64,000 nt of DNA, taken from NCBI RefSeq assembly GCF_003674095.1, contig NZ_RDBF01000010.1, forward strand, positions 34,782 to 98,781, read 5' to 3'. Position 1 is the stretch's first letter. Every line of letters begins with the position of its first letter. The stretch comes from Aeromicrobium phragmitis. GTDB taxonomy: Bacteria > Actinomycetota > Actinomycetes > Propionibacteriales > Nocardioidaceae. The position numbers and the translations under genes were made by a program. The notes beneath the pieces are model-generated. The model was not told the DNA's origin and did no database searches. It saw only the letters and a program-made list of their open reading frames with translations. Of the stretch, positions 28,541 to 38,338 are shown one piece after another.

Positions 28541-28573
28541 GGCCGGCGCGGCAGGGGATCTGCCGCGCCGGCC
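28541..28573 (-). terminator. 13-bp perfect hairpin after the ABC operon
   Basis: GGCCGGCGCGGCA and its exact complement around a 7-base loop, starting 15 bases past the stop of the solute-binding protein gene on the minus strand. The 3' end of the MFS gene is more than 200 bases away, so this belongs to the ABC operon. Confidence 0.85.
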
Positions 28574-28588
28574 CTCGGCCCTTGAGCG

Positions 28589-29569
28589 TCAGCCCTCCTG
28601 ATCGGCCAGTTGCTGGGCGTACTCCTCGGCGTTGTCCGACGTCACGAGCGTGACGCCGGTATCGATGCGCTCCTCGATCGTCTCGCCGTCGATCACCTTG
28701 AGCGCCTCCTCGACGGAGGTCACGCCCATGTCGTAGGCGTTCTGAGCGATCGACGCGGTGAGCTCACCGTTCTGGATCGAGTCGACCGCGTCACTCGTGC
28801 CGTCGACACCGACGATCGTCATGTCGGCGGGGTCGAGCCCGGCAGCCTTGACCGCCTCGATCGCGCCCAACGCCATGTCGTCGTTGGCCGCGAAGATGAT
28901 CGAGATGTCCGGGTTGGCCTGAAGCGCGTCGGCCGTCACCGAACGCCCCTCGGCGCGGTCGGAGTTGGCGGAGAGCTCGGCCGCGATGTCGATGCCGGCC
29001 TCCTCGAGCACTTCCTTGGCACCGTCGATCCGGTCGTCGGTCGAGGGGTTACCCGGAACGCCCCGGATGAGCAGGGCCGACCCCTCGGTCGTCTGCTCGG
29101 TGATGAACTCGCCGGCCTGTTCGCCCGCCGAGCGGTTGTCGGTGCCGATGAAGGTCTCGGCCCCGTCCCAGCCCTCGATGTTGGTGTCGACGAGCAGGAC
29201 CGGGATGTCGGCGGACCGGGCCTCTTCCAGGACCGGCTGCAGTTGCTCGGCCTGGGTCGGTGCGACGACGAGGGCGTCGACCTGCTGCGTGATCGCGGCA
29301 CGCACCTTGTCGATCTGCTCCTGGACCGCCGTCTCCTGGGTGGCCCCGGCGAGCGTGACGTCGGCGCCGTTGTCCTCGCCGGCCTGCTCGGCCCCACCCT
29401 TGACCTGCAGCCAATAGGGAGACGTCAGGGTCTTGAGAACCACGGCGACGCGGGGGCTGTCGCCATCGGAACCGCCGCCGCCCCCGTCGTCGCCGCACGC
29501 GGCGAGGAGGAGGGACGCGGCCACGGCGAGCGCGCCGGCACGGGCGGCGCGGGATGTGAGATGTCGCAT
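28589..29569 (-). CDS. Sugar-type ABC transporter substrate-binding lipoprotein
   Basis: A 326-residue periplasmic-binding-protein-like (RbsB/FrcB class) lipoprotein. The signal ends in LLAAC with lipidated C25, then a Gly/Asp-rich linker. VAVVLKTLTSPYWLQVKGGAEQA opens the first lobe, followed by VDALVVAPTQAEQL, VLLVDTN and TDNRSAGEQAGEF. The second lobe has FAANDDMALGAIEA and IVGVDGTSDAV. It is the last gene of the operon. The binding lobe type fits monosaccharides or cyclitols. The operator shared with the iol operon favours inositol. Confidence 0.9.
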   Translation of the reverse strand: MRHLTSRAARAGALAVAASLLLAACGDDGGGGGSDGDSPRVAVVLKTLTSPYWLQVKGGAEQAGEDNGADVTLAGATQETAVQEQIDKVRAAITQQVDALVVAPTQAEQLQPVLEEARSADIPVLLVDTNIEGWDGAETFIGTDNRSAGEQAGEFITEQTTEGSALLIRGVPGNPSTDDRIDGAKEVLEEAGIDIAAELSANSDRAEGRSVTADALQANPDISIIFAANDDMALGAIEAVKAAGLDPADMTIVGVDGTSDAVDSIQNGELTASIAQNAYDMGVTSVEEALKVIDGETIEERIDTGVTLVTSDNAEEYAQQLADQEG

Positions 29570-29580
29570 GATGCCTACTT

Positions 29581-30420
29581 TCACTGTCCGGTCGGGGGAG
29601 TGGAGGTGGAGCCGGTGGCCCCGACGATCATCGAGACGATGTCCTGCAAGGTGTCCGGCGACGGGGTCGCGCTGCCGACGACGCGCCCTTGGCGCATCAC
29701 GACGGCCTCGTCGCACACCTGGACCACGTGGTCCATGTTGTGGGAGATGAGGATGACCGACAGGTCGAGTTCCTCGGGAAGCCGGCTGACGGTGTCGAGC
29801 ACGTTGCGGGTCTCGCGGACGCCGAGTGCCGCGGTGGGCTCGTCCAGGATCAGGACGCGGCTCGCGAACGCCACCGCACGTGCGACGGCGACCGCCTGGC
29901 GCTGTCCGCCGGACATCAGTCCGATCTGGGAGTTGAACCCGGGAACGTTGACCTGCAACTTCTCCAGGCGTTCGCGGGCGTCGCGCTCCATCGCCTTGCG
30001 GTCCAGCCACCCCAGCGCGCGGAATCGCCGGGGCTTGGTGAGTTCATTGCCGAGGTAGAGGTTGCTGACGATGCCGAGGTTGTCGAACAGCGCGAGGTCC
30101 TGGTAGACCGCCTCGATGCCGTGATGGCGGGCCTCGGTGGGAGTGCGGATGGAGACCGGCTCGCCGTCGAGGAGGATCTGACCCTCGTCGAGCGTATGGA
30201 CTCCCGTGATCGCCTTGATGAGGGTCGATTTGCCCGCGCCGTTGTCGCCGAGCAGGCCGACGACCTGGCGGCGATGCAGGGTCAGATCGACCCCGCCCAG
30301 GGCGGTGACGGCGCCAAAGCGCTTGACCGCACCTCGCACTTCCAGCACCGGCGGTTCGGCCCGCCCGGGTCCGGTCGTGGAGGCCGTCACATGGTCGGTG
30401 TTGGCGGCGGTCTCGGTCAT
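29581..30420 (-). CDS. ABC importer ATP-binding protein, single-domain (FrcA type)
   Basis: A 279-residue ATPase: Walker A GDNGAGKST (58-66), Q-loop YQDLAL (106-111), signature MSGGQRQ (169-175), Walker B LILDEPTAAL (190-199) and the switch His in SHNMDH. Most ribose/inositol-type importers have a 500-residue ATPase with two fused nucleotide domains; this one has a single domain like FrcA of the fructose system. It lies one base after the permease stop and would work as a homodimer. The first 24 residues are a polar extension. Confidence 0.92.
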   Translation of the reverse strand: MTETAANTDHVTASTTGPGRAEPPVLEVRGAVKRFGAVTALGGVDLTLHRRQVVGLLGDNGAGKSTLIKAITGVHTLDEGQILLDGEPVSIRTPTEARHHGIEAVYQDLALFDNLGIVSNLYLGNELTKPRRFRALGWLDRKAMERDARERLEKLQVNVPGFNSQIGLMSGGQRQAVAVARAVAFASRVLILDEPTAALGVRETRNVLDTVSRLPEELDLSVILISHNMDHVVQVCDEAVVMRQGRVVGSATPSPDTLQDIVSMIVGATGSTSTPPTGQ

Positions 30421-30421
30421 G

Positions 30422-31468
30422 TCAGACCTCCTTCTCTTCGGTCCGGACGGTGCGCAGGCGCGACTCGAGGTGACCGCGGAGGACGTCCATCTCCACGGCG
30501 ATGACGACGACGGTGCCGAGCGCGACGTACTGCCACGCCGCGGACACGTTCAGCAGGTTCAGGCCGTTCTGGATGACGCCCAGGATCAGGGCACCGACGA
30601 TGGCTCCGAGGACGGTGCCCCGGCCGCCGAAGAAGCTCGCTCCGCCGATGATGACGGCGGCGATGGCGGAGAGCTCCATGAGGTTGCCGGCGGTGGGGTA
30701 GGCGGAGTTGGTCTGGCCGGAGACGACGAGGGCGGCGGTCCCCGCGGCCATGCCGCTGAGCACGTACACCGAGATGAGGACCCGGTCGACCGGAATGCCG
30801 ACCCGGCGCGCGCCCTCCCGGTTCGATCCGATCGCATAGATCCACTGACCCCAGGTGACGCGGGTCAGCAACACGTGGATCAGCACGGCCAGTGCGGCGA
30901 CCAGGATCACCGCGACCGGGACGTCGCCGATCCGGGAGGAGCCGAGGGTGCGGATCGCATCGGGCATCCCGGTGATCGGCTGACCGTCGGAGAACAGGAG
31001 CGCAAGCCCGCGCGCGACCATGAGCATCGCGAGCGTCGGCAGGAACGGGTGGGGGATCTTGCCCTTGACGAACAGGGTTCCGCTGACGGCGCCGGCGAGG
31101 CCACCCGCGAGGATCATCGTGGGGATCACCGCCCACCCCGAGACGACGTCGAGGTCGCGGATCCACAGGGCTCCCACGACGCTGGTCAGGGCGATCAACG
31201 ATCCTTGGGACAAGTCGATGCCGGCGGTGATGATGACCAGCAGCTGCCCGAGCGCCAAGATCGCGACGACGGACGCCTCGAGGCCGACGTTGCCGAGGTT
31301 GCGCCCGGTCAGGAACAGCGGGCTCACCGAGGCCATGATCAGCACGAGGACGCCGAGCATGACCAGCGGTCCGAGCCGCACCAGTGCGAGCGTCACCTTG
31401 AGGAACTGATTGTGGCGCTGCATGGAGTTCGGCGACGGTGTCGGTGGGGGAGCGGCTGTCTGGGTCAT
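30422..31468 (-). CDS. Sugar-type ABC permease (RbsC/FrcC family)
   Basis: A 348-residue membrane protein with eight to ten helices. Family signatures are ITAGIDLSQGSLIALTSVVGA (about 90), GWAVIPTM...GGLAGAVSGTLFVKGKIPHPFLPTLAMLMVARG, IYAIGSNREGARRVGIPVDR (the ATPase-contact EAA-like loop) and GGASFFGGRGTVLGAIVGALILGVIQNGLNLL. The permease is expected to form a homodimer with the single ATPase. Second gene of the operon, 24 bases after the dehydrogenase. Confidence 0.93.
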   Translation of the reverse strand: MTQTAAPPPTPSPNSMQRHNQFLKVTLALVRLGPLVMLGVLVLIMASVSPLFLTGRNLGNVGLEASVVAILALGQLLVIITAGIDLSQGSLIALTSVVGALWIRDLDVVSGWAVIPTMILAGGLAGAVSGTLFVKGKIPHPFLPTLAMLMVARGLALLFSDGQPITGMPDAIRTLGSSRIGDVPVAVILVAALAVLIHVLLTRVTWGQWIYAIGSNREGARRVGIPVDRVLISVYVLSGMAAGTAALVVSGQTNSAYPTAGNLMELSAIAAVIIGGASFFGGRGTVLGAIVGALILGVIQNGLNLLNVSAAWQYVALGTVVVIAVEMDVLRGHLESRLRTVRTEEKEV

Positions 31469-31492
31469 GATCGAAGTCTTCTCAGTCGTGGG

Positions 31493-32506
31493 TCAATGGG
31501 CAACGGGAGCGGCCACCGGGACCGGCCGGCCGCCGGCGCGGCGGCTCTGTTCGCACGCCTCGGCGAGGCGGAGACTGACCAGGCTCTCACGGGCCGGCGA
31601 CGGGTTGACCGCCTCGCCGGCGACCACCTCGGTGAAGGTCGTCATCTCCGCGACATAGGCGGCCCGGAATCGTTCGGGGAATCCTGGGTAGGGAGCCGGT
31701 CCCACCGTCCGTCCCTCGGCGGACAGGTGGGCGAGCGGCGTGTGGTCGTGGTCGTGAAGGCCGACCGCGAGCGAGTCGCGGGTGCCCAGCACCTCGACCC
31801 GGTGGTCGTAGCCGATCGGATTGAAGCGCGTGCCGACCAGTTGCGCGAGCGCCCCGCTGGCGAAGCGCAGGGTCGCCGTGGCCACATCGACGTCATCGGA
31901 CCGCGCGAAGGACTCGTCGATGAGGACCGACCCCTGCGCGAAGACCTCGACGACGTCATCGCCGACCAGCCACGGAATCGCGTCCAGGTCGTGGATCAGC
32001 ATGTCCTTGAAGATGCCGCCGGAGGTCGCGATGTACGCGGGGTCGGGCGGGACCGCGTCGCAGCCGGTGGCGCGGACGACGAGCACCGACCCGACGGCAC
32101 CCTCGTCGAGGAGCGACTTGAGTCGGCGCATGGCCGGATCGAAGCGGCGCTGGAAGCCCACGACGACAGGCGTCGCGGTGGCGTCGATCTCGTCGACGAG
32201 ACCCTGCATCGTCTCCAGGTCGGCGGCGATCGGCTTCTCGCAGAGGGCCGGAACGCCCGCGGCGAGCGCCGCGCGCACCAGCGCCGGGTGGGCGTCCGTC
32301 GACGCGGCGATGACGACGCCGTCGGCTCGGGCGAGCGTCTCGTCCAGGCTCCCGGCGACCCGGACGTTCGGAAGATCCGCCGCGACGGCCGCTGCGGCTC
32401 CCGGCCGTTCGTCGAACACCACGACTTCCTCGACCCGAGGGAGGTCGACGAGGTGACGAGCGTGCATGACCCCGATGCGCCCGGCGCCGATGAGGCCGAT
32501 CTTCAT
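31493..32506 (-). CDS. Gfo/Idh/MocA oxidoreductase, inositol-dehydrogenase-like
   Basis: A 337-residue NAD(P)-dependent dehydrogenase: KIGLIGAGRIGVMHARHL at the N-terminus, LCEKPIAADLE (about 93-103), GFQRRFDPAM, and GGIFKDMLIHDLDAIPWLVG with the catalytic D/H positions. It is closest in pattern to IolG/IdhA proteins and resembles the iolG at 16662. It is the first gene of the ABC operon, directly behind a promoter that contains the IolR-like operator. ATG 32506 has AGGAGG upstream. It may act on a stereoisomer such as scyllo- or chiro-inositol. Confidence 0.87.
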   Translation of the reverse strand: MKIGLIGAGRIGVMHARHLVDLPRVEEVVVFDERPGAAAAVAADLPNVRVAGSLDETLARADGVVIAASTDAHPALVRAALAAGVPALCEKPIAADLETMQGLVDEIDATATPVVVGFQRRFDPAMRRLKSLLDEGAVGSVLVVRATGCDAVPPDPAYIATSGGIFKDMLIHDLDAIPWLVGDDVVEVFAQGSVLIDESFARSDDVDVATATLRFASGALAQLVGTRFNPIGYDHRVEVLGTRDSLAVGLHDHDHTPLAHLSAEGRTVGPAPYPGFPERFRAAYVAEMTTFTEVVAGEAVNPSPARESLVSLRLAEACEQSRRAGGRPVPVAAPVAH

Positions 32507-32549
32507 GAGTCCTCCTGCTCTGCAGACGGCGCATTGCCGTGTGATCTGC

Positions 32550-32585
32550 ATCATGTTCAGGCCCGAGGCCATATGTCAAGACATA
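32550..32585 (-). promoter_or_regulatory. Promoter and IolR-like operator of the dehydrogenase-ABC operon
   Basis: On the minus strand, consensus -35 TTGACA (32579-32574), an 18-base spacer and -10 CATGAT (32555-32550). The operator TATGTC-AA-GACATA (32572-32585) covers the -35 box, so a bound repressor would block RNA polymerase. Read on the minus strand its core is TGTCTTGACA. Confidence 0.72.
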
Positions 32586-32644
32586 CCTACAAATTCGCCG
32601 CCGTCTCCCGTGGCGGTCCTGCGCGCCTCCGGCGGCGCCCCGTG

Positions 32645-32661
32645 TTTTGCCATGAGCGAAC
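32645..32661. promoter_or_regulatory. Possible ClgR box upstream of clpP1
   Basis: TTTTGCCATGAGCGAAC contains, on the minus strand, the half-site GTTCGCT reported for ClgR, the activator of clp genes in actinobacteria. The other half is imperfect. It lies about 40 bases upstream of the clpP1 -10 box. Confidence 0.35.
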
Positions 32662-32712
32662 AGCCCGCCGGGACACGTGTCTTCGCACTCCCGGCCGTCT
32701 AGTGTCGGTCAC

Positions 32713-33315
32713 GTGAACACTCCGATGACTCCCCAGCTGTCCGCTGAGGTCGGCCCTTCGGATCTCGACGGGCACATCTACAACCGCCTGCTGAAGGAAC
32801 GCATCGTGTTCCTCGGCTCGGAGGTCCGCGACCAGAACGCCAACGCGATCTGCGCGCAGATGCTGCTGCTCAACGCCGAAGACCCTGACGCCGACATCTA
32901 CTTCTACATCAACAGCCCCGGCGGTTCGGTGGACGCCGGGATGGCGATGTACGACACCATGCAGTACATCTCCAACGACGTCGTCACGGTCGGCATGGGC
33001 CTGGCCGCCTCGATGGGTCAGTTCCTGCTCGCCGCCGGCACCAAGGGCAAGCGCTTCGCCCTGCCGCACACCCGCATCATGATGCACCAGCCGTCCGGCG
33101 GTATCGGTGGTTCGGCATCGGATATCCGGATTCAGGCCGAGCAGTCCATCCTGCTCAAGAAGCAGCTCAACGAGCTGCAAGCCCAGCACTCGGGTCAGAG
33201 CATCGAGCAGATCGAGCTCGACTCGGACCGTGACCGCTGGTTCACTCCCGAGCAGGCCAAGGAGTACGGCCTGATCGACCACGTCGTCTCGACCGCAGGA
33301 GATGTCCGCCGATGA
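32713..33315 (+). CDS. clpP1: ATP-dependent Clp protease proteolytic subunit 1
   Basis: A 200-residue serine peptidase of the ClpP1P2 chamber that degrades substrates unfolded by ClpX or ClpC. S100 in GLAASMGQ and H125 in MMHQPSG are the catalytic pair, with the Asp near 174. [20 protein letters not shown] is the family signature. I choose GTG 32713: TAGTGT (32700-32705) lies seven bases before it and there is no Shine-Dalgarno, so the mRNA is probably leaderless. ATG 32725 is an alternative. It overlaps clpP2 by four bases. Confidence 0.95.
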   Translation: MNTPMTPQLSAEVGPSDLDGHIYNRLLKERIVFLGSEVRDQNANAICAQMLLLNAEDPDADIYFYINSPGGSVDAGMAMYDTMQYISNDVVTVGMGLAASMGQFLLAAGTKGKRFALPHTRIMMHQPSGGIGGSASDIRIQAEQSILLKKQLNELQAQHSGQSIEQIELDSDRDRWFTPEQAKEYGLIDHVVSTAGDVRR

Positions 33316-33914
33316 GCTACTACATCCCGCAGTGGGAAGAGCGCACCTCGTACGGCTTCCGGCGCATCGACCCCTACGCCAAGCTGTTCGAGGAGCGCAT
33401 CGTCTTCCTCGGTACGCCGATCAGCGACGACGTCGCCAACGCCGTCACCGCGCAGTTGCTGTGCCTGCAGTCGATGGACCCGGACCGCGACATCAGCATC
33501 TACATCAACAGCCCGGGCGGTTCCTTCACGGCGCTCACGGCGATCTACGACACGATGCGCTACATCAAGCCCGATGTGCAGACGTTCTGCCTCGGTCAGG
33601 CCGCCTCGGCCGCCGCGGTGCTCCTCGCCGCGGGTTCGCCGGGCAAGCGCTTCGCGCTCCCCAGCAGCCGCGTACTCATCCACCAGCCCTACACCGAGGG
33701 CACCGGCGGCCAGATCTCCGACCTGGAGATCCAGGCCAACGAGATCCTGCGGATGCGTCAGATGCTGGAGAACATGATCGCCGAAGCATCCGGCAAGTCC
33801 ACCGAGGAAGTCAGCCGCGACGTCGAGCGCGACAAGATCCTGACCGCGGCCGAGGCCAAGGACTACGGGATCATCGACCAGGTGCTCGACACCCTCAAAA
33901 CCCCCGGTCCCTGA
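33312..33914 (+). CDS. clpP2: ATP-dependent Clp protease proteolytic subunit 2
   Basis: A 200-residue ClpP paralogue. The N-terminus [15 protein letters not shown] is the ClpP2 type. S99 in [11 protein letters not shown] and H124 in LIHQP are catalytic; the Asp is in the D-R-D region near 170. In actinobacteria ClpP1 and ClpP2 rings pair to form the active enzyme, and the two are translated together here through an ATGA overlap. Confidence 0.96.
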   Translation: MSYYIPQWEERTSYGFRRIDPYAKLFEERIVFLGTPISDDVANAVTAQLLCLQSMDPDRDISIYINSPGGSFTALTAIYDTMRYIKPDVQTFCLGQAASAAAVLLAAGSPGKRFALPSSRVLIHQPYTEGTGGQISDLEIQANEILRMRQMLENMIAEASGKSTEEVSRDVERDKILTAAEAKDYGIIDQVLDTLKTPGP

Positions 33915-33984
33915 CCGGTAGGGCGTAGGACACGACATGACGCGCCCCGGCGACACCTTCGCGAACCGTCCGCTCGCGGTTATC

Positions 33985-33998
33985 GTGGACCAGTCCAC
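33985..33998. promoter_or_regulatory. Inverted repeat upstream of clpX
   Basis: GTGGAC-CA-GTCCAC, perfect 6-base arms, 72 bases before the clpX ATG in the 156-base clpP2-clpX gap. It could be an operator or a small RNA hairpin. No clear -10 box can be assigned around it. Confidence 0.35.
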
Positions 33999-34070
33999 GA
34001 CGACCCTCGACGACGGACGCGACGGTGTCGCCCGGGGGCGGCTTCGCGGCCGATTTGAAAGGAACGCCTG

Positions 34071-35342
<1,272 letters not shown>

Positions 35343-35381
35343 CCCCAGGCGCCCCCGCGAACCGGACGCTAGGCTGGCCGG

Positions 35382-36533
35382 ATGACGGTCGAGATCACGC
35401 TGTTCGGCGCGACGGGATTCACCGGCGAACTCACCGCCCGCTACCTGTCGCAGCACCTGGAACCCGGCACGTCCTGGGCGATCGCAGGACGATCGGCCGA
35501 CAAGCTCCGCGGCCTCTTCGACCGCCTCGTCGCCGACGGTGGCGTCGCCCCGCAGGTCGTGGTGGCCAACCATGACGATGCGGTGGCGATGCGCGAGATG
35601 GCAGAGAACACCCGCGTTCTGATCTCCACGGTCGGCCCGTACCTGCAGCACGGCGAACCCGCCGTCAAGGCCGCGGCCGAGGCCGGCATCACCTACCTGG
35701 ACCTCACCGGCGAGCCGGGGTTCGTCGACGCGATGTGGCTGAAGTACCACGAGGTCGCGGTGAGCACCGGTGCCCGTCTCGTGCACGCCTGCGGCTTCGA
35801 CTCCATCCCGTACGACCTGGGCACGCTGTACGTCGTCGACCAGCTTCCCGACGACGTGTCGATCAGTGTCAAGGGCTACATCCGCGCCAACGCCTCGTTC
35901 TCCGGTGGCACGTACCACTCGGCGATCACACAGTTCTCCCAGCTCGGGCTGGCGCGCAAGGCGGCCGCCGAGCGGCGGCGTCACGAGGGCCGTCCGCAGC
36001 GCCGTCGTATCCGCGGCGGCGGTAAGCCGGGGCGGGCGCCGGAGGAGATCGGCGGGTACGGCGTGCCGCTGCCGACCATCGACCCGCAGATCGTCCTGCG
36101 CTCGGCCCGCGGTCTGCCCGGCTACGGTCCGGACTTCAGCTACGAGCACTACGCTCACTTCCGGAGCCTGCGCATGGCGACCGCCGCGGGTGTCGGTCTC
36201 GGGGGTGCGGTGGCGCTGGCCCAGTTCGGTCCGACTCGTTCGCTGCTGCTCAAGGCGCAGGATCCCGGGCAGGGACCGAGCGAGGAGCGTCGGCAGAAAT
36301 CGTGGTTCCGGCTTTCGCTGATCGGCGAAGGTGGCGGTCAGCAGGTCCGCGCGGAGGTCACCGGACCGGATCCCGGCTACGACGCCACCGCCGTCATGCT
36401 GGCGGAGTCAGCTCTGTGCCTCGCCTTCGACGAGGTGCCCGAGGTTGCTGGTCAGACCACCACCGCCATCGCGATGGGCCGCCCCCTCATCGACCGCCTC
36501 CACCGCGCCGGCATCACCTTCCGGACCCGGTGA
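35382..36533 (+). CDS. Saccharopine-dehydrogenase-like trans-acting enoyl reductase (Rv2449c type)
   Basis: A 383-residue Rossmann protein: VEITLFGATGFTGELTARYL at the N-terminus, WAIAGRS, ISTVGPYLQHGEPAVKAAAEAGITYLDLTGE and HACGFDSIPYDLG. It matches mycobacterial Rv2449c, found in the same clpX-valS interval, and the trans-acting enoyl reductase Rv2953. Activity here is unknown; a lipid-modifying reductase role is by analogy only. TAGGCT (35370-35375) lies six bases before the ATG, so the mRNA is probably leaderless. It converges on fruK with 13 bases between. Confidence 0.85.
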   Translation: MTVEITLFGATGFTGELTARYLSQHLEPGTSWAIAGRSADKLRGLFDRLVADGGVAPQVVVANHDDAVAMREMAENTRVLISTVGPYLQHGEPAVKAAAEAGITYLDLTGEPGFVDAMWLKYHEVAVSTGARLVHACGFDSIPYDLGTLYVVDQLPDDVSISVKGYIRANASFSGGTYHSAITQFSQLGLARKAAAERRRHEGRPQRRRIRGGGKPGRAPEEIGGYGVPLPTIDPQIVLRSARGLPGYGPDFSYEHYAHFRSLRMATAAGVGLGGAVALAQFGPTRSLLLKAQDPGQGPSEERRQKSWFRLSLIGEGGGQQVRAEVTGPDPGYDATAVMLAESALCLAFDEVPEVAGQTTTAIAMGRPLIDRLHRAGITFRTR

Positions 36534-36546
36534 CCCTGCGCCCGTC

Positions 36547-37476
36547 TCACGCGACGCGGCGTACGGAGGGGAGCGCCGGAAGGTCGGCGGGGGCCGGCAT
36601 TCGCGATCCGGGGAGCGAGGCCGCCGCGCTGCCGTAGGCCACCGCGAGCGCCAGGCACCCCGCCGGGTCTTCGCCGCGCAGCGAGCCGAGCAGGAATCCG
36701 GCGAGGGACGAGTCGCCCGCGCCCACCGTGCTGCGGGCGGTGATCCGCGGTGCTTGCGCTTCCCACACGGCCTCGGTGCTGATGAGAAGGGCTCCCCGCG
36801 CGCCGAGCGTCAACAGGATCGCGCCGATGCCGCGCTCGAGGAGAGGACGCGCCCGCTCGCCCGCCACCTTCGGGTCGCCCTCGAACTCGGTCGGCGCGAT
36901 GCTCATCAGCTCCCCGAGCTCGTCGGAGTTCGGCTTGATCAGCGCGATGCGCTCGGGCGCGCGGTCCACCGCAGCGCTCAAGGCGGCGCCGGACGTGTCG
37001 AGCGCGACGGGGGCCTCGAGCCGCTCCGCGGTGCGGCCGTACCAGTCGTCCGGCACCCCGGGCGGCAGCGAACCGCACAGGGCGGCCCACGAGGCCGTCG
37101 CACTCTGCTCGGCGAGGAGAGCCTCGAGCCGCTCGATCACCGGCGCGGCGAGCGCCGGCCCGGGCGCGTTGATCTTGGTCGTGGTGCCGTCGTCCTCGGC
37201 CAGCGTGAGGTTCACCCGTAGCGGCGCGCCGAGCGGCACCGCGAGGTGCGGCAGCCCCGAGTTCCGCAGCCGTTGTACGAGCGGGTCGTCGTCGTCGCCG
37301 GGCAAGACCGCGAGGGCCTGCTCTCCGCCGTTGCGGACCACCTGCGCGACGTTGATGCCCTTGCCGCCCGCTTCGTCACGGGTCGTGACCGATCGGACGA
37401 CTCCGCCGCGCTCGAGTGGCGAGGAGAGTTGAACGGTGCGGTCGATGCTCGGGTTCGGCGTCAGCGTGACGATCAT
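36547..37476 (-). CDS. fruK: 1-phosphofructokinase
   Basis: A 309-residue PfkB-family kinase that makes fructose-1,6-bisphosphate from fructose-1-phosphate. TLTPNPSIDRTV and EAGGKGINVAQVVRNGG are the FruK/LacC signature. STVGAGDSSLAGFLLG carries the catalytic Asp, and KPNSDELGEL is typical. It is the second gene after fruR (ATGA overlap). No fructose-specific PTS permease (FruA) or HPr follows in this window, unlike the usual fruRKA order. Confidence 0.9.
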   Translation of the reverse strand: MIVTLTPNPSIDRTVQLSSPLERGGVVRSVTTRDEAGGKGINVAQVVRNGGEQALAVLPGDDDDPLVQRLRNSGLPHLAVPLGAPLRVNLTLAEDDGTTTKINAPGPALAAPVIERLEALLAEQSATASWAALCGSLPPGVPDDWYGRTAERLEAPVALDTSGAALSAAVDRAPERIALIKPNSDELGELMSIAPTEFEGDPKVAGERARPLLERGIGAILLTLGARGALLISTEAVWEAQAPRITARSTVGAGDSSLAGFLLGSLRGEDPAGCLALAVAYGSAAASLPGSRMPAPADLPALPSVRRVA

Positions 37477-38237
37477 GCGAGGATCACCTCGATCCCGGCC
37501 TCACGGACCGGCGCGAGGTCCTCGTCCGTGGCGGCTAAGTCGGTCACCAGGATGTCCACCTCCGACAGCGTCGCGAAGGTGAAGACCGGTTCGACCCCGA
37601 GCTTGGAGGCATCGCTGAGCACCACGACGCGACGGGCCGAGGAGACCAGCGCGCGCTTGACCGCGGCCTCCTCGGAGTCATGCGTGCTGAAGCCGTGATG
37701 CCGAGAGATGCCGTTCGTGCCGACGAAGGCGGTGTCCACGCGGGTGTCCCGATACGTCTGAAGGGCTCGATGCCCCACCGCGGCGCCGGTGATGCCCCGC
37801 ACGCGACCGCCGACGATGTGCAGGTCGATGGCCGGCGAGGCCAGCAGCTTGCCGGCGATCGGGACAGCGTGCGTGAGGGCCGTGATGGTCAGGTCCGTGG
37901 GCAGCAGATCGACGAGTTGCTCGACCGTCGTCCCGGCGTCGAAGGCGACGCTGCCGCCGCTGGGCGGCACGAGCTCCAATGCGGCCTTCGCGATCTGCGC
38001 CTTCTGCGCCTGATGCTCGCTGGTGCGCTGGGCCAACGCCGTCTCGCCGGCGATCGAGCGGGCCAGAACGGCGCCGCCGTGCACCCGCTGGGCGACGCCG
38101 TCGCGCTCCAGCACGGCGAGGTCACGGCGCACCGTCTCGCCCGAGACGCCGAGCTCCTCGGCGACCGTGACGACGGCGACGCGCCCCTCGCGCTGAAGGC
38201 GATCGACCAGCAGAGCCTGGCGTTCGGCCGCATACAT
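37473..38237 (-). CDS. fruR: DeoR-family regulator of fructose utilisation
   Basis: A 254-residue repressor. The DeoR helix-turn-helix is at about 6-58 (RQALLVDRLQREGRVAVVTVAEELGVSGETVRRDLAVLERDG, then RVHGGA). The C-terminal effector domain has FDAGTTVEQLVDLLP, IVGGRVRG, DTAFVGTNGIS, DSEEAAVKRAL and LSDASKLG. Fructose-1-phosphate is the usual inducer for FruR of this type. It is divergent from ptsI with 101 bases between, so it may control both directions. CACAAAACCAC on the minus strand is the only distinctive motif seen there. Confidence 0.87.
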   Translation of the reverse strand: MYAAERQALLVDRLQREGRVAVVTVAEELGVSGETVRRDLAVLERDGVAQRVHGGAVLARSIAGETALAQRTSEHQAQKAQIAKAALELVPPSGGSVAFDAGTTVEQLVDLLPTDLTITALTHAVPIAGKLLASPAIDLHIVGGRVRGITGAAVGHRALQTYRDTRVDTAFVGTNGISRHHGFSTHDSEEAAVKRALVSSARRVVVLSDASKLGVEPVFTFATLSEVDILVTDLAATDEDLAPVREAGIEVILA

Positions 38238-38338
38238 CCTGACGTTCTCCTGACCGATCGTGAGGACTGACGTGGTTTTGTGTGGATATTAGCCCAGATC
38301 GATGAGGGACTGCGACTGTTTCCCTGTAAGCTCGTGAC

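Noticed and set aside
28589..30010. A 473-codon frame fusing the binding protein to upstream sequence
   Set aside because: The first part is an out-of-frame reading of the ATPase gene. The lipoprotein has its own ATG at 29569 with a full signal peptide and lipobox.
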